Assembly: GCF_016093275.1 (NCBI RefSeq)
Contig: NZ_JAEDAK010000008.1
Span: forward strand, 124,001 to 188,000
DNA length: 64,000 nucleotides
Source: Inhella proteolytica
GTDB taxonomy: Bacteria > Pseudomonadota > Gammaproteobacteria > Burkholderiales > Burkholderiaceae_C
Direction of reading: 5' to 3'
Shown: positions 31,871 to 43,858 of the stretch, in pieces
Layout: every line of letters begins with the position of its first letter
Position numbering within the stretch: the first letter of the stretch is position 1
Notes under the pieces: generated by a model
The model's database searches: none
The model's input: the letters and a program-made list of their open reading frames with translations, nothing else
What the model was told of the DNA's origin: nothing
Translations under genes and position numbers: made by a program

Positions 31871-31887
31871 TGCGCCGCGCTGGTGCA
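31871..31887. promoter_or_regulatory. NtrC-like binding site
   Basis: TGCGCCGCGCTGGTGCA matches the enterobacterial NtrC pattern TGCACCA-N3-TGGTGCA with two mismatches, both in the left half. Located between the two divergent sigma-54 promoters, where an enhancer-binding activator would be expected. Confidence 0.55.
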
Positions 31888-31970
31888 GGGCCGCCCCAAG
31901 CTGGCGCCTGAACCCCGCCGCGGCCGCGCCACTTCGGCGCAGGGCCGGCAGGCACGCGCCGAAATGGGGC

Positions 31971-31986
31971 TGGCCCAAAGCTTGCA
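31971..31986 (+). promoter_or_regulatory. Sigma-54 promoter of the urease operon
   Basis: TGGCCCAAAGCTTGCA matches TGGCACG-N4-TTGCW with correct GG-N10-GC spacing. Predicts a start near 31997, about 22 bases before ureA. Confidence 0.75.
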
Positions 31987-32018
31987 AAAGCCAGGTATCG
32001 CTTCTGCCCCCACACCCC

Positions 32019-32321
32019 ATGGACCTGACCCCGCGTGAAAAGGACAAGCTGCTGGTGTTCACCGCGGCCTTGCTGGCCGAGCGGCGGCGCGCGCGCGGCC
32101 TGCGCCTGAACTACCCCGAGGCCGTGGCCTTCATCAGCGCCGCCATCCTGGAAGGCGCCCGCGACGGCCAGAGCGTGGCCCAGCTGATGAGCAGCGGCCG
32201 CAGCGTGCTCACGCGCGCCGAGGTGATGGAGGGCGTGCCCGAGATGCTCTCCGAGATCCAGGTCGAAGCCACCTTCCCCGACGGCACCAAGCTCGTCACC
32301 GTGCACCAACCCATTGCCTGA
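32019..32321 (+). CDS. ureA: Urease gamma subunit
   Basis: 100 residues, exact family length. '[20 protein letters not shown]' and '[20 protein letters not shown]' are near-invariant UreA sequences; it ends 'VTVHQPIA'. First gene of the ureA-J-B-C-E-F-G-D operon, placed behind a sigma-54-type promoter. It is part of the nickel urease that hydrolyses urea to ammonia and carbamate. The gene normally preceding it, ureD, is instead at the far end. Confidence 0.97.
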   Translation: MDLTPREKDKLLVFTAALLAERRRARGLRLNYPEAVAFISAAILEGARDGQSVAQLMSSGRSVLTRAEVMEGVPEMLSEIQVEATFPDGTKLVTVHQPIA

Positions 32322-32327
32322 GACCCC

Positions 32328-32894
32328 ATGCGCACTGCCCTGCTGCTCCTTCTATTCGTTGGCCAGAACGCTTTTGCCCACGGCGGCGAGCACGGCCTGA
32401 CCGGCTTCAGCGCCGGGCTGGCCCACCCGCTCGGCGGCGCCGACCATCTGGCCGCCATGCTGGCCGTGGGCCTGTGGGGAGCGCTCACCTACCGCCGCCC
32501 CGCCGAAGCCCTGCGCGGCCCGCTCGTGTTTGCCGCCGCGCTGCTGCTGGGTGCACTGGCCGTGGCCTGGGCCGGCTGGCTACCGCCCGGGGTGGAGCCG
32601 GGCATCGCCGTTTCGCTTCTGGGCTTGGGCCTGCTGGTGGCCTGGCGCGTGCCGCTGCCGCAGCCGGTGGCGCTGGCCTTCATCGCCGTGTTTGCCTGGA
32701 TGCATGGGGCTGCCCACGGCAGCGAGCTGCACGGCCTGGCCGCCCTGCTGGGCATGCTGGCCGGCACCGTGCTGCTTCATGGCCTGGGCCTGGCGGCGGG
32801 CGCCCTGCTGCGGCCCATGGCGGCGCGCTGGGCCGAGGGCCTGGGCGCTGGGCTGATGACCTTCGGCGCCCTGCGCCTCACGGGGGTGCTGTGA
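32328..32894 (+). CDS. ureJ: HupE/UreJ family nickel permease-like protein
   Basis: 188 residues with a signal-like N-terminus and about six hydrophobic helices. The His/Asp-rich motif '[18 protein letters not shown]' (near residue 35) and '[14 protein letters not shown]' (near residue 125) are typical of HupE/UreJ proteins, thought to bring nickel to hydrogenase or urease. Sits between ureA and ureB; its stop overlaps the GTG start of ureB. Confidence 0.9.
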   Translation: MRTALLLLLFVGQNAFAHGGEHGLTGFSAGLAHPLGGADHLAAMLAVGLWGALTYRRPAEALRGPLVFAAALLLGALAVAWAGWLPPGVEPGIAVSLLGLGLLVAWRVPLPQPVALAFIAVFAWMHGAAHGSELHGLAALLGMLAGTVLLHGLGLAAGALLRPMAARWAEGLGAGLMTFGALRLTGVL

Positions 32895-33195
32895 TTCCCG
32901 GCGAGCTGCTGACGGAAGTGGGCGAGCTGGTGCTGAACCCCGGCCGGCGCACGCTCACGCTGCGCGTGGCCAACACCGGCCTGCGGCCCATCCAGGTGGG
33001 TTCGCACTACCACTTTGCGGAAACCAATGCCGCGCTGGACTTCGACCGCGCCGCCGCACGCGGCATGCGCCTGAACATCTGCAGCGGCACCGCCGTGCGC
33101 TTCGAGCCCGGCCAGGTGCGCACCGTGGAGCTGGTGGACTACGCGGGCGACCGCGCCGTCTGGGGCTTTCGCGGCCTGGTGAACGGAGCGCTGTG

Positions 33196-33196
<1 letters not shown>
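32891..33196 (+). CDS. ureB: Urease beta subunit
   Basis: 101 residues with a GTG start overlapping the ureJ stop. 'MIPGELL'-type start, '[19 protein letters not shown]' and '[16 protein letters not shown]' match UreB throughout. Its stop overlaps the ureC ATG by one base. Structural subunit. Confidence 0.96.
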
Positions 33197-34917
<1,721 letters not shown>

Positions 34918-35424
34918 ATGCGCCACTTCATCAAGCATCTGAGCGCCGGCCAGGGCCTGGCCGCCGCGTTGCGCAAGCGCCTGCCCACCCTGACCCTGGA
35001 CTGGGACCTGCGGCAAAAGAGCCGCTTCGCCGCCCAGGATGACACCGGTGAGGAACTGGCCGTGCTGCTGCCGCGCGGCACCGTGCTGCGCGGCGGCGAT
35101 GTGCTGGTGGCCGAGGACGGTGCCCTGCTGCGCGTGCAGGCCGCACCCCAACCCGTGCTGCAGGTGCGCCACTGCGCGCAGCACGGCTCGCCCTTCGACC
35201 TGCTGCGCGCCGCCTACCACCTGGGCAACCGCCATGTGCCGCTGGAGCTGCAGCCCGAGCTGCTGCAGCTGGAGCCCGACCCCGTGCTGGCGCAGATGCT
35301 GCGCGCCCAGCACCTGCTGGTGAACGAGGCCCTGGCCCCGTTCGAGCCGGAGGGCGGTGCCTATGGCGCGCACGCGCATACCCACGCCCATGCCCACTCC
35401 CATGCCCACCCCCATGAGCACTGA
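34918..35424 (+). CDS. ureE: Urease accessory protein UreE, His-rich tail
   Basis: 168 residues, starting immediately after the ureC stop. The N-terminal peptide-binding domain and C-terminal metal domain ('HYHLGNRH'-like '[14 protein letters not shown]', near residue 100) are typical of UreE nickel metallochaperones. The tail has nine His in its last 17 residues, so it can store several nickel ions. Its DNA repeat (catgcccac units) overlaps the ureF start. Confidence 0.95.
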   Translation: MRHFIKHLSAGQGLAAALRKRLPTLTLDWDLRQKSRFAAQDDTGEELAVLLPRGTVLRGGDVLVAEDGALLRVQAAPQPVLQVRHCAQHGSPFDLLRAAYHLGNRHVPLELQPELLQLEPDPVLAQMLRAQHLLVNEALAPFEPEGGAYGAHAHTHAHAHSHAHPHEH

Positions 35425-36073
35425 ACTGCTGCAATTGCTCTGGCTGGCCAGCCCCGCCCTGCCGGTGGGCGCCTTCAGCTACTCCGAAGGCCTGGAGGCT
35501 GCCGTCGATGCCGGCGAGGTGTTCGACGAAGCCAGCAGCGCCCGTTGGCTGCTGAACCAGCTGGAGCTGGTGCAGGCGCGGGCCGAACTGCCGCTGATGG
35601 CCCAAGCCTGGCAAGCCAGCGCGGCGGGCGATGCAGCCAGCCTGCAGCGCTGCAATGACTGGGTGCTGCAGACGCGTGAATCCGCCGAGCTGCTGGCGCA
35701 GAGCCAGCAGATGGGCCGCAGCCTGCTCGCCTGGGCCCAGGGCCAGGGCATCGACTGCACGCGGCTGCAAGCCCTGCAGCCGCCCAGTTGGCCGGTGGTG
35801 TTCGCAGTGGTGGGCCAGCAGCGCGGCGCCACCCTGCCCGGCCTGCTGCATGCAGCCGCCTTTGCCTGGGCCGAGAACCTGGTCATGGCCGCCGTGCGCG
35901 GCGTGCCGCTGGGCCAGAGCGCCGGCCAGCGCCTGCTGGCGCGCTTGGTGGCCGCCATCGCGGCCGCCGTGGCGGATGCCCTGGCGGCGCCCGAACCCAT
36001 CGCCTTCAGCCCGGGCCTGGGCCTGCTCAGCGCCCGCCACGAAACCCAGTACTCCCGCCTGTTCCGCTCATGA
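35414..36073 (+). CDS. ureF: Urease accessory protein UreF
   Basis: 219 residues from the ATG at 35414, overlapping ureE by 11 bases. Several in-frame ATGs exist upstream inside the ureE His-tail repeat, but only this one gives the usual N-terminus '[28 protein letters not shown]'-like beginning. All-helical; it links UreD to UreG in the urease maturation complex. Stop overlaps the ureG start. Confidence 0.93.
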   Translation: MSTELLQLLWLASPALPVGAFSYSEGLEAAVDAGEVFDEASSARWLLNQLELVQARAELPLMAQAWQASAAGDAASLQRCNDWVLQTRESAELLAQSQQMGRSLLAWAQGQGIDCTRLQALQPPSWPVVFAVVGQQRGATLPGLLHAAAFAWAENLVMAAVRGVPLGQSAGQRLLARLVAAIAAAVADALAAPEPIAFSPGLGLLSARHETQYSRLFRS

Positions 36074-36729
36074 ACACACCCCTGCACGCCCTGCATGCCC
36101 TGCCCGGGCGCACCAAGAAGCTGCCCCCACTGCGCGTGGGCGTGGGCGGGCCGGTCGGCTCCGGCAAGACCACGCTCGTCGAGATGCTCTGCAAGACCCT
36201 GCGCGAGCGCTACGACTTGGTCGTCGTCACCAACGACATCTACACCAAGGAAGACCAGCGCCTGCTCACCGTGGCGGGCGCGCTGGAGCCCGAGCGCATC
36301 GTCGGCGTGGAAACCGGTGGCTGCCCGCACACCGCCATCCGCGAGGACTGCTCGATCAACCTCGAAGCGGTCGATCGGATGCTGGAGAAGTTCCCCAATG
36401 CCGACATCGTCTTCATCGAAAGCGGCGGCGACAACCTGGCCGCCACCTTCAGTCCGGAGCTGAGCGACCTGACGATCTACGTGATCGACGTCGCCGCCGG
36501 CGAGAAGATCCCGCGCAAGGGCGGCCCCGGCATCACCAAGAGCGACCTGTTCGTCATCAACAAGACCGACCTCGCCCCGCATGTGGGCGCGAACCTGGAC
36601 ATCATGCGCGCCGACACCGCCCGCATGCGCCCTACCAAGCCCTGGGTGATGACCAACCTCAAGACCCAGAGCGGCCTGGACGAGGTGATCCGCTTCATCG
36701 AAACCAAGGGCCTGCTGCTTGCTGCGTGA
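36070..36729 (+). CDS. ureG: Urease accessory GTPase UreG
   Basis: 219 residues. P-loop '[18 protein letters not shown]' (near residue 25), '[15 protein letters not shown]', nickel-binding '[15 protein letters not shown]' (Cys-Pro-His) and '[14 protein letters not shown]' are all diagnostic; guanine motif '[10 protein letters not shown]'. It delivers nickel in a GTP-dependent manner. ATG overlaps the ureF stop. Confidence 0.97.
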   Translation: MNTPLHALHALPGRTKKLPPLRVGVGGPVGSGKTTLVEMLCKTLRERYDLVVVTNDIYTKEDQRLLTVAGALEPERIVGVETGGCPHTAIREDCSINLEAVDRMLEKFPNADIVFIESGGDNLAATFSPELSDLTIYVIDVAAGEKIPRKGGPGITKSDLFVINKTDLAPHVGANLDIMRADTARMRPTKPWVMTNLKTQSGLDEVIRFIETKGLLLAA

Positions 36730-37555
36730 GCCCGGCATCCGCTGGCCGGCGCGCCTGGCCCTGCAGGCGCGCCGCGAGGGCGCGGGCACCCTGCTGCACG
36801 CCGAGCACCACGGCCCGCTGCGCCTGCTCAAGACGCTCTACCCCGAAGGGCCGGCCACCGCGCACGCCGTGCTGGTGCACCCCCCCGGCGGCCTGGTGGG
36901 CGGCGACCGCCTCGACATGGAGGTGGCGGTGGAGCCCGGCGCGCACCTGCTGGTGACGACACCGGCCGCGACACGCTTCTACCGCTCGGCCACGCTGGAG
37001 GCCGCCCAACAGCTCAGCGCCCGCGTGGCGCCCGGCGGCCGCCTTGAATGGTTGCCGCAGGAGACCCTGGCCTACCGCGGTTGCAAGGCGCGCAACCAGG
37101 TGACGGTGCAACTGCAGGGCCAACTGTTGGCCAGCGAGCTGCTGGTGCTGGGCTTGGCCGCAGCCGGCCAGCCTTTTACTGAGGGGGAGCTGCTGCAGGA
37201 GCTGCACATCGAAGGCCTGTGGCGCGATCGCGGCTGGATCCGCGCCCAGGACCGCGCCCTGCTGGAGGGCCCCTGCGGCCTGGCGGGCCTGCCGGTGCTG
37301 GGCACGATGGTGCTGGCGCAAGGCCAGGCCTGGACTTCAGCCGAGGCTGAGGCGCTGCTGGAGCGCACCCGCGCCCTGCTGGAGGCGCAACCCCTGCGGG
37401 CCGGCGTCACCCTGCTGCACGGGCGCCTGCTGCTGCTGCGCGTGCTGGCGGCCGAGCTGGAACCCGCCGCGGCCCTGATGCGCCGCGTGCGCGCCCTCTG
37501 GCGCGAACGCGCCTGGGGCCTGGCACCCTGCGAGCCACGCATCTGGCGCAGCTAA
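36719..37555 (+). CDS. ureD: Urease accessory protein UreD
   Basis: 278 residues from a TTG start that overlaps ureG by 11 bases; no ATG or GTG gives a proper N-terminus. '[20 protein letters not shown]' (near residue 58), '[11 protein letters not shown]' and '[14 protein letters not shown]' are UreD hallmarks. Scaffold that binds apo-urease with UreF-UreG. It sits at the end of the operon, unlike the common ureDABC order. Confidence 0.94.
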   Translation: MLREPGIRWPARLALQARREGAGTLLHAEHHGPLRLLKTLYPEGPATAHAVLVHPPGGLVGGDRLDMEVAVEPGAHLLVTTPAATRFYRSATLEAAQQLSARVAPGGRLEWLPQETLAYRGCKARNQVTVQLQGQLLASELLVLGLAAAGQPFTEGELLQELHIEGLWRDRGWIRAQDRALLEGPCGLAGLPVLGTMVLAQGQAWTSAEAEALLERTRALLEAQPLRAGVTLLHGRLLLLRVLAAELEPAAALMRRVRALWRERAWGLAPCEPRIWRS

Positions 37556-37565
37556 GGGCCGGACG

Positions 37566-37598
37566 AAAAAAAAGCCCCTGGGCCTCACGGCCCAGGGG
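37566..37598 (-). terminator. Intrinsic terminator downstream of ilvC
   Basis: Perfect 10-bp stem (cccctgggcc / ggcccagggg) with a 4-base loop, followed on the minus strand by a run of eight T. It lies 200 bases beyond the ilvC stop, past the duplicated ilvC tail, and just after the convergent ureD. Confidence 0.9.
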
Positions 37599-37660
37599 TT
37601 CGGGGGATGCGCTGTGTTGGCGCTCTTTTCTTGCGGCCCTGAGAGAGCGGCCGCGTCCGA

Positions 37661-37707
37661 TCAGTTCTTGCTCTTGTCCACCATCTTGTTCGCCTTGATC
37701 CACGGCA
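37661..37707 (-). pseudogene. Remnant of an ilvC 3' end
   Basis: 47 bases matching the last 14 codons plus stop of ilvC (37799-37845) with only two adjacent differences, both in one codon: AGC here against TCC in ilvC, both Ser. The encoded tail ([14 protein letters not shown] and stop) is thus preserved. No other ilvC sequence adjoins it. The offset between copies is exactly 138 bases. Confidence 0.85.
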
Positions 37708-37798
37708 GTGAGCGCCGTGAAGACCGAGGCGCCTGCGCGCCTCGGTTAGGCAGCGAACGGGCCCGCGCCTGCCAGCGCGGGCCTGCCGTTCAAGGCGC

Positions 37799-39338
<1,540 letters not shown>

Positions 39339-39339
39339 C

Positions 39340-41112
39340 TCAGAGGTCCTCCGAGCCCAACAGCATCTCGGTGATGCCCTTGCCGGCCTGCACCATCGGC
39401 CAGACGTTCTCGCTCGGGTCGGTGCGCACGTCCAGGAAGACGGTGCGGTCCTTCAGGCGGATCGCCTCCTTCAGCGCGTCTTCCACTTCGCTCGGGTGGT
39501 TGACCTGGATGCCGACGTGGCCGTAGGCCTCGGCCAGCTTGACGAAGTCGGGCAGCGCATCCATGTAGGAATGGCTGTAGCGGCCGCCGTAGTCCAGCTG
39601 CTGCCACTGGCGCACCATGCCCAGGTAGCGGTTGTTCAGGCTGATGATCTTCACCGGCGTGCGGTACTGCTGGCAGGTGCTCAGCTCCTGGATGCACATC
39701 TGGATCGAGCCCTCGCCGGTGATGCAGAACACGTCCGCATCCGGCTTGGCCAGCTTGATGCCCATCGCGTAGGGCAGGCCCACGCCCATGGTGCCCAGGC
39801 CGCCGCTGTTGATCCAGCGGCGCGGCTCGTCGAACTTGTAGAACTGCGCGGCCCACATCTGGTGCTGGCCGACATCCGAGGTGATGTAGGTGTCGCGCTC
39901 GCGGGTCAGCTCCCAGAGCTTTTCGACCACGGACTGGGGCTTGATCAGCGTGTCGCTGGCCTTGTAGGACAGGCAGTCCTTGCCGCGCCAGTCCTTGATC
40001 TGCCGCCACCAGGCATTGAGCTTGTCGGCGTCGGGGCGCTCGCGCGCCTCCTTGATCTGGCTGATCAGCTCCTGCAGCACCTCCTTCACATCGCCCACGA
40101 TGGGGATGTCCACCTTGACGCGCTTGGAGATCGACGAGGGGTCGATGTCGATGTGGATGATCTTGCGTTGCACTTGCGCGAAGTGCTTGGGGTTGCCGAT
40201 CACGCGGTCGTCGAAGCGCGCGCCCACGGCCAGCAGCACATCGCAGTGCTGCATGGTCATGTTGGCCTCGTAGGTGCCGTGCATGCCCAGCATGCCGAGG
40301 AAGCGCGGGTCGGTGCCCGGCATCGCGCCCAGGCCCATCAGGGTGTTCGTCGTGGGGTAGCCCAGAAGATCCACCAACTGGCGCAGCTCGGCCGTGGCCT
40401 CGCCCAAGATCACGCCCCCGCCGGTGTAGATGTAGGGGCGCTCGGCCGCCAGCAGCAGCTGCACCGCCTTGCGGATCTGGCCGGGGTGGCCCTTCTTGAC
40501 CGGCTGGTAGCTGCGCATGTGCAGCGTCTGCGGGTACTCGAGGGCCGTCTTGTGCAGGGACACGTCCTTCGGGATGTCCACCACCACCGGACCGGGTCGA
40601 CCGGTGCGGGCGATGTGGAAGGCCTTCTTCATCGTCAGCGCCAGGTCCTTGACGTCCTTGACGAGGAAGTTGTGCTTGACCACCGGACGCGTGATGCCCA
40701 CGGTGTCGCACTCCTGGAAGGCATCCAGGCCGATGGCGGCGGTCGGCACCTGGCCGGTCACGATCACCATCGGGATCGAGTCCATGTAGGCGGTGGCGAT
40801 GCCGGTGATCGCATTCGTCACACCGGGGCCGGAGGTCACCAGGGCGACGCCAACCTCGCCGGTGGCGCGGGCATAGCCGTCGGCCGCATGGATGGCCGCC
40901 TGCTCGTGGCGCACCAGCACATGCTGAATCGTCTGTTGCTTGTAGAGCGCGTCGTAGATGTAGAGCACGGCACCGCCGGGATAGCCCCACAAGAACTTGA
41001 CTCCTTCTTCCTGAAGGCAGCGCACCATGATTTCGGCGCCGTTCAGATCTTCGTTCGGGTTTTGGCCTTCGGCCGGCGCACCCGTGCGCGCCATCGCTTC
41101 CATTGCGGTCAT
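39340..41112 (-). CDS. ilvB: Acetolactate synthase large (catalytic) subunit
   Basis: 590 residues. The thiamine diphosphate-activating Glu lies in 'VLVRHEQAAIHAADGYAR' (near residue 67). FAD region 'RPGPVVVDIPKDV' and the ThDP/Mg motif 'GEGSIQMCIQELSTCQQYR' with 'LNNRYLGM' are present. Forms acetolactate from two pyruvates. Its ATG overlaps the stop of a 12-codon upstream ORF, and its AGGAGG lies inside that ORF. Also called ilvI in some genomes. Confidence 0.96.
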   Translation of the reverse strand: MTAMEAMARTGAPAEGQNPNEDLNGAEIMVRCLQEEGVKFLWGYPGGAVLYIYDALYKQQTIQHVLVRHEQAAIHAADGYARATGEVGVALVTSGPGVTNAITGIATAYMDSIPMVIVTGQVPTAAIGLDAFQECDTVGITRPVVKHNFLVKDVKDLALTMKKAFHIARTGRPGPVVVDIPKDVSLHKTALEYPQTLHMRSYQPVKKGHPGQIRKAVQLLLAAERPYIYTGGGVILGEATAELRQLVDLLGYPTTNTLMGLGAMPGTDPRFLGMLGMHGTYEANMTMQHCDVLLAVGARFDDRVIGNPKHFAQVQRKIIHIDIDPSSISKRVKVDIPIVGDVKEVLQELISQIKEARERPDADKLNAWWRQIKDWRGKDCLSYKASDTLIKPQSVVEKLWELTRERDTYITSDVGQHQMWAAQFYKFDEPRRWINSGGLGTMGVGLPYAMGIKLAKPDADVFCITGEGSIQMCIQELSTCQQYRTPVKIISLNNRYLGMVRQWQQLDYGGRYSHSYMDALPDFVKLAEAYGHVGIQVNHPSEVEDALKEAIRLKDRTVFLDVRTDPSENVWPMVQAGKGITEMLLGSEDL

Positions 41113-41147
41113 CGCAACCTCCTGCGTCTTCTGGCAAGAAAACTCAT
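41109..41147 (-). CDS. Short upstream ORF coupled to ilvB
   Basis: 12 residues, MSFLARRRRRLR, preceded by a strong GAGGAGGGGG ribosome binding site. The stop TGA overlaps the ilvB ATG (ATGA). Five consecutive Arg codons include AGA AGA and AGG AGG, rare in such a GC-rich genome. It may couple or throttle ilvB translation. It has no run of Ile, Val or Leu codons, so it is not a classical attenuator peptide. The same frame is open upstream to 41318, so it could instead be the end of a 69-codon ORF. Confidence 0.45.
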   Translation of the reverse strand: MSFLARRRRRLR

Positions 41148-41225
41148 CGGTCCCCCTCCTCGCGTCCTTATGAGACGGGCTCGGGCTCTATTGGCATCCG
41201 GCCTCTGGGGGCCGAAAGTGCTTTC

Positions 41226-41231
41226 ATTATG
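41226..41231 (-). promoter_or_regulatory. Candidate -10 element of the ilvBHC promoter
   Basis: CATAAT on the minus strand; the upstream -35 is poor (TTTCAA-like, 16 bases away). This would give a leader of roughly 105 bases containing two small hairpins before ilvB. Confidence 0.35.
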
Positions 41232-41329
41232 CGCAGTCAGATCGGGCTTGAAACCCAGACTGACTTCTCCAAACACGAAGGCAAAAGCGCGTCGATAATC
41301 CGCGACCTTTTTGCGCACGGCTGATCGCC

Positions 41330-41896
41330 TTGGCTACGGATTCCGAACTCAACGACTTTCTGCGCTCGGTCGAGCGGCGGGCGTTCAAGCGCACGGCCTA
41401 CATGGTGCGTGACAACGACGCTGCGCTCGACATCGTGCAGGACGCCATGATCCGCTTGGCCCAGCACTATGCGCACCGCCCGGCCGAGGAGCTGCCGCTG
41501 CTGTTCCAGCGCATCCTCTCCAACGCCACGATGGACTGGTTCCGCCGCCAGAAGGTGCGCAACGCGGTGCTGGTCAATCTGTCGGATTTCGAGGGCGACG
41601 ACGCCGACGACAGCTTCAATCTGCTCGAAGCCATCGACGGCGGCGACGGCGCCCTGGGCGCCCTGAGCGCTGCAGATGAGGTGGAGAAGGCGCAAATATT
41701 CGCGCTGATCACCGAAGAAGTACAAAAACTCCCGGCGCGTCAACGCGAGGCATTCATGCTGCGTTATTGGGAGGAATTTGATGTGGCCGAAACCGCCAGC
41801 GCCATGGGGTGCTCCGAGGGCAGCGTGAAAACGCATTGTTCGCGGGCCGTGCATGCGCTGGCCAAGGCCTTGACTGCCCGGGGATTGCAACGATGA
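41330..41896 (+). CDS. RNA polymerase sigma factor, RpoE-like
   Basis: 188 residues from a TTG start; no ribosome binding site is obvious and the exact start is uncertain. Region 2 includes 'DNDAALDIVQDAMIRLAQHY' (near residue 28) and 'NATMDWFRRQKVRN'; region 4 is 'LPARQREAFMLRYWEEFDVAETASAMGCSEGSVKTH'-like, a helix-turn-helix. ECF-type sigma-70 relative. Overlaps the next gene (ATGA), whose product is a likely membrane partner. Divergent from ilvB. Confidence 0.88.
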   Translation: MATDSELNDFLRSVERRAFKRTAYMVRDNDAALDIVQDAMIRLAQHYAHRPAEELPLLFQRILSNATMDWFRRQKVRNAVLVNLSDFEGDDADDSFNLLEAIDGGDGALGALSAADEVEKAQIFALITEEVQKLPARQREAFMLRYWEEFDVAETASAMGCSEGSVKTHCSRAVHALAKALTARGLQR

Positions 41897-42360
41897 AGCC
41901 GAACCAGACGATGACCGACGACGCCGTGGATCAGGCCGGCCGCGCCTTGGCGCAATCCCTGAAGGCCGAGGCCGACCAACTGCCTCCGGAAATCCAGGCC
42001 CGCCTGGAAGGCGCACGCGCCCAGGCGCTGGCCGCGGCACGCGCCGCGCGCGAGGCCTCGGCCGTGCAGGCCGACGCGTCCGGTCAGGCCGTGCTTTCGG
42101 GTGGCCCGGGTGGCCGCAAGCGCTTTGGCGCGGCCTGGCTGCCGGCGCTGGTGCTGGTGCTCGGCCTGGTGGCGCTGGCCCAGGGGCAGTGGTTCCAGCA
42201 GGTGCTGGGCATCAGCGAGGTGGATACCGAGCTGCTGAAGGACCAACTGCCGCCCAACGCCTACGGAGACCCTGGCTTCAACGAGTACCTGGACGAGGAC
42301 GCGCAGAAGACCGACAAGGAAGCGCGCCCCGAAGACGATCAGAAGGACGAAGGCGCATGA
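41893..42360 (+). CDS. DUF3619 family membrane protein, possible anti-sigma factor
   Basis: 155 residues: a soluble helical N-terminus (1-75), one transmembrane helix (about 80-98, 'WLPALVLVLGLVALAQGQW') and an acidic C-terminus with 'LPPNAYGDPGFNEYL', the DUF3619 signature. A single-span protein co-translated with a sigma factor suggests an anti-sigma role; that is inference. Overlaps both neighbours by four bases. Confidence 0.8.
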   Translation: MKPNQTMTDDAVDQAGRALAQSLKAEADQLPPEIQARLEGARAQALAAARAAREASAVQADASGQAVLSGGPGGRKRFGAAWLPALVLVLGLVALAQGQWFQQVLGISEVDTELLKDQLPPNAYGDPGFNEYLDEDAQKTDKEARPEDDQKDEGA

Positions 42361-42977
42361 CGATGCGGGGGGCGTTTGCCGGCTTGGCGCTGACGGGACT
42401 GCTCGCTCAGCCCCTGGTCATGGCGCAGGAATTGCCCGCGCCCGCCCCCTTGCTGGCCGCCGCCCGTCCCTGGAACTCGCTCAACGCGCCGCAGCGTGAG
42501 GCATTGCGCCCGCTGGCCGGGCAGTGGTCCGAGCTGGATGCCACGACCCAGGAAAAATGGCTCAAGGTGGCAGCGCGCTACCCGAATCTGGCCGCCGACG
42601 AACAACAGCGCCTGCAGCTGCGCATGGCCGAGTGGTCGCGCTTGAGCCCGCAGGAGCGCTTGCGCGCCCGCATCGGCTGGCAGGACGCCAAGCGCGTCAC
42701 CGCCGCCGAGCGTCAGGCCAAGTGGGAGCGCTACCAGGCCCTGCCTCAAGAGGAACGTCAGGCCCTGCAGGAACGTGCCGCACAGCGCCGTGCACCGGCC
42801 CCGCAGAAACCCGCCACGCCCCTGCTGGTGCAAGCCGGCCCCGGCGTGAGCACCGTGCCGCTGACCCAGCTGGCCGCCAAGCCGGTTGCGCCGCGCAAGC
42901 GGCCACTCCAGGTGTCCGGGCTGGACCCGGTGACCCTGCTGCCCAAGGCGCCTGCGCGCGCAGCCAGCGCGCCGTGA
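42357..42977 (+). CDS. DUF3106 family exported protein
   Basis: 206 residues with a signal peptide (residues 1-24). It is rich in Trp/Gln/Arg helical repeats of the kind 'LNAPQREALRPLAGQWSELD' and 'SRLSPQERLRARIGWQDAKR', matching DUF3106. The C-terminal third is Pro/Ala-rich. Probably periplasmic; function unknown. Third gene of the sigma factor operon. Confidence 0.8.
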   Translation: MTMRGAFAGLALTGLLAQPLVMAQELPAPAPLLAAARPWNSLNAPQREALRPLAGQWSELDATTQEKWLKVAARYPNLAADEQQRLQLRMAEWSRLSPQERLRARIGWQDAKRVTAAERQAKWERYQALPQEERQALQERAAQRRAPAPQKPATPLLVQAGPGVSTVPLTQLAAKPVAPRKRPLQVSGLDPVTLLPKAPARAASAP

Positions 42978-43492
42978 GCCCGGCCCCGATCACCCAGGCG
43001 CCCAGCCTGCGGCGCCGCCTGGCTTGTCTGTTCTACGAAAGCTTCCTGGTCTTCGGCCTGCTGATGGTGGCCGGCTTCGCGCATTACGCGCTGACGCGCC
43101 GCAGCTTCGAACCCGGCCAGGCCACCGGCGCCAGCCTGGTGTTCCTGGGGGTGCTGGCGGTGTACTTCAGCTGGTGCTGGTCGCGCGGCGAGACGCTGGC
43201 GATGAAGACTTGGTACATCGGCGTACGCGATGCACGTACCAGCCGCCCACCGGTCTGGGGCCAGTCCCTGAAGCGCTTCGCCTGGTCCTGGCTGATGTTC
43301 CTGCCGGCGCTGGCGATCTCGCACCTGCTGGCCTTGGAATCGCAGCGGCGCTGGATCTACGTCGCGCTGCTGATCAACCTGCTGATCTATGCCGTGAGCA
43401 CCCGCTGGCTGCCGGGCCGGCAGTACCTGCACGACAGGCTGGCGGGCACCGAGTTGGTGGACCTGCGCCAGCCGCCGGGCGTCAAAGTTTGA
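42974..43492 (+). CDS. RDD family membrane protein
   Basis: 172 residues from a GTG start overlapping the previous stop (GTGA). The RDD pattern is seen as Arg in 'LRRRLACLFYESFLVFGLLM' near residue 14 and two Asp later ('YIGVRDART', 'YLHDRLAGTE'). Three to four transmembrane helices. Some RDD proteins act as Na+/H+ antiporters; role here unknown. Its stop directly abuts the stop of convergent glnB with no intervening base. Confidence 0.85.
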   Translation: MSPAPITQAPSLRRRLACLFYESFLVFGLLMVAGFAHYALTRRSFEPGQATGASLVFLGVLAVYFSWCWSRGETLAMKTWYIGVRDARTSRPPVWGQSLKRFAWSWLMFLPALAISHLLALESQRRWIYVALLINLLIYAVSTRWLPGRQYLHDRLAGTELVDLRQPPGVKV

Positions 43493-43858
<366 letters not shown>

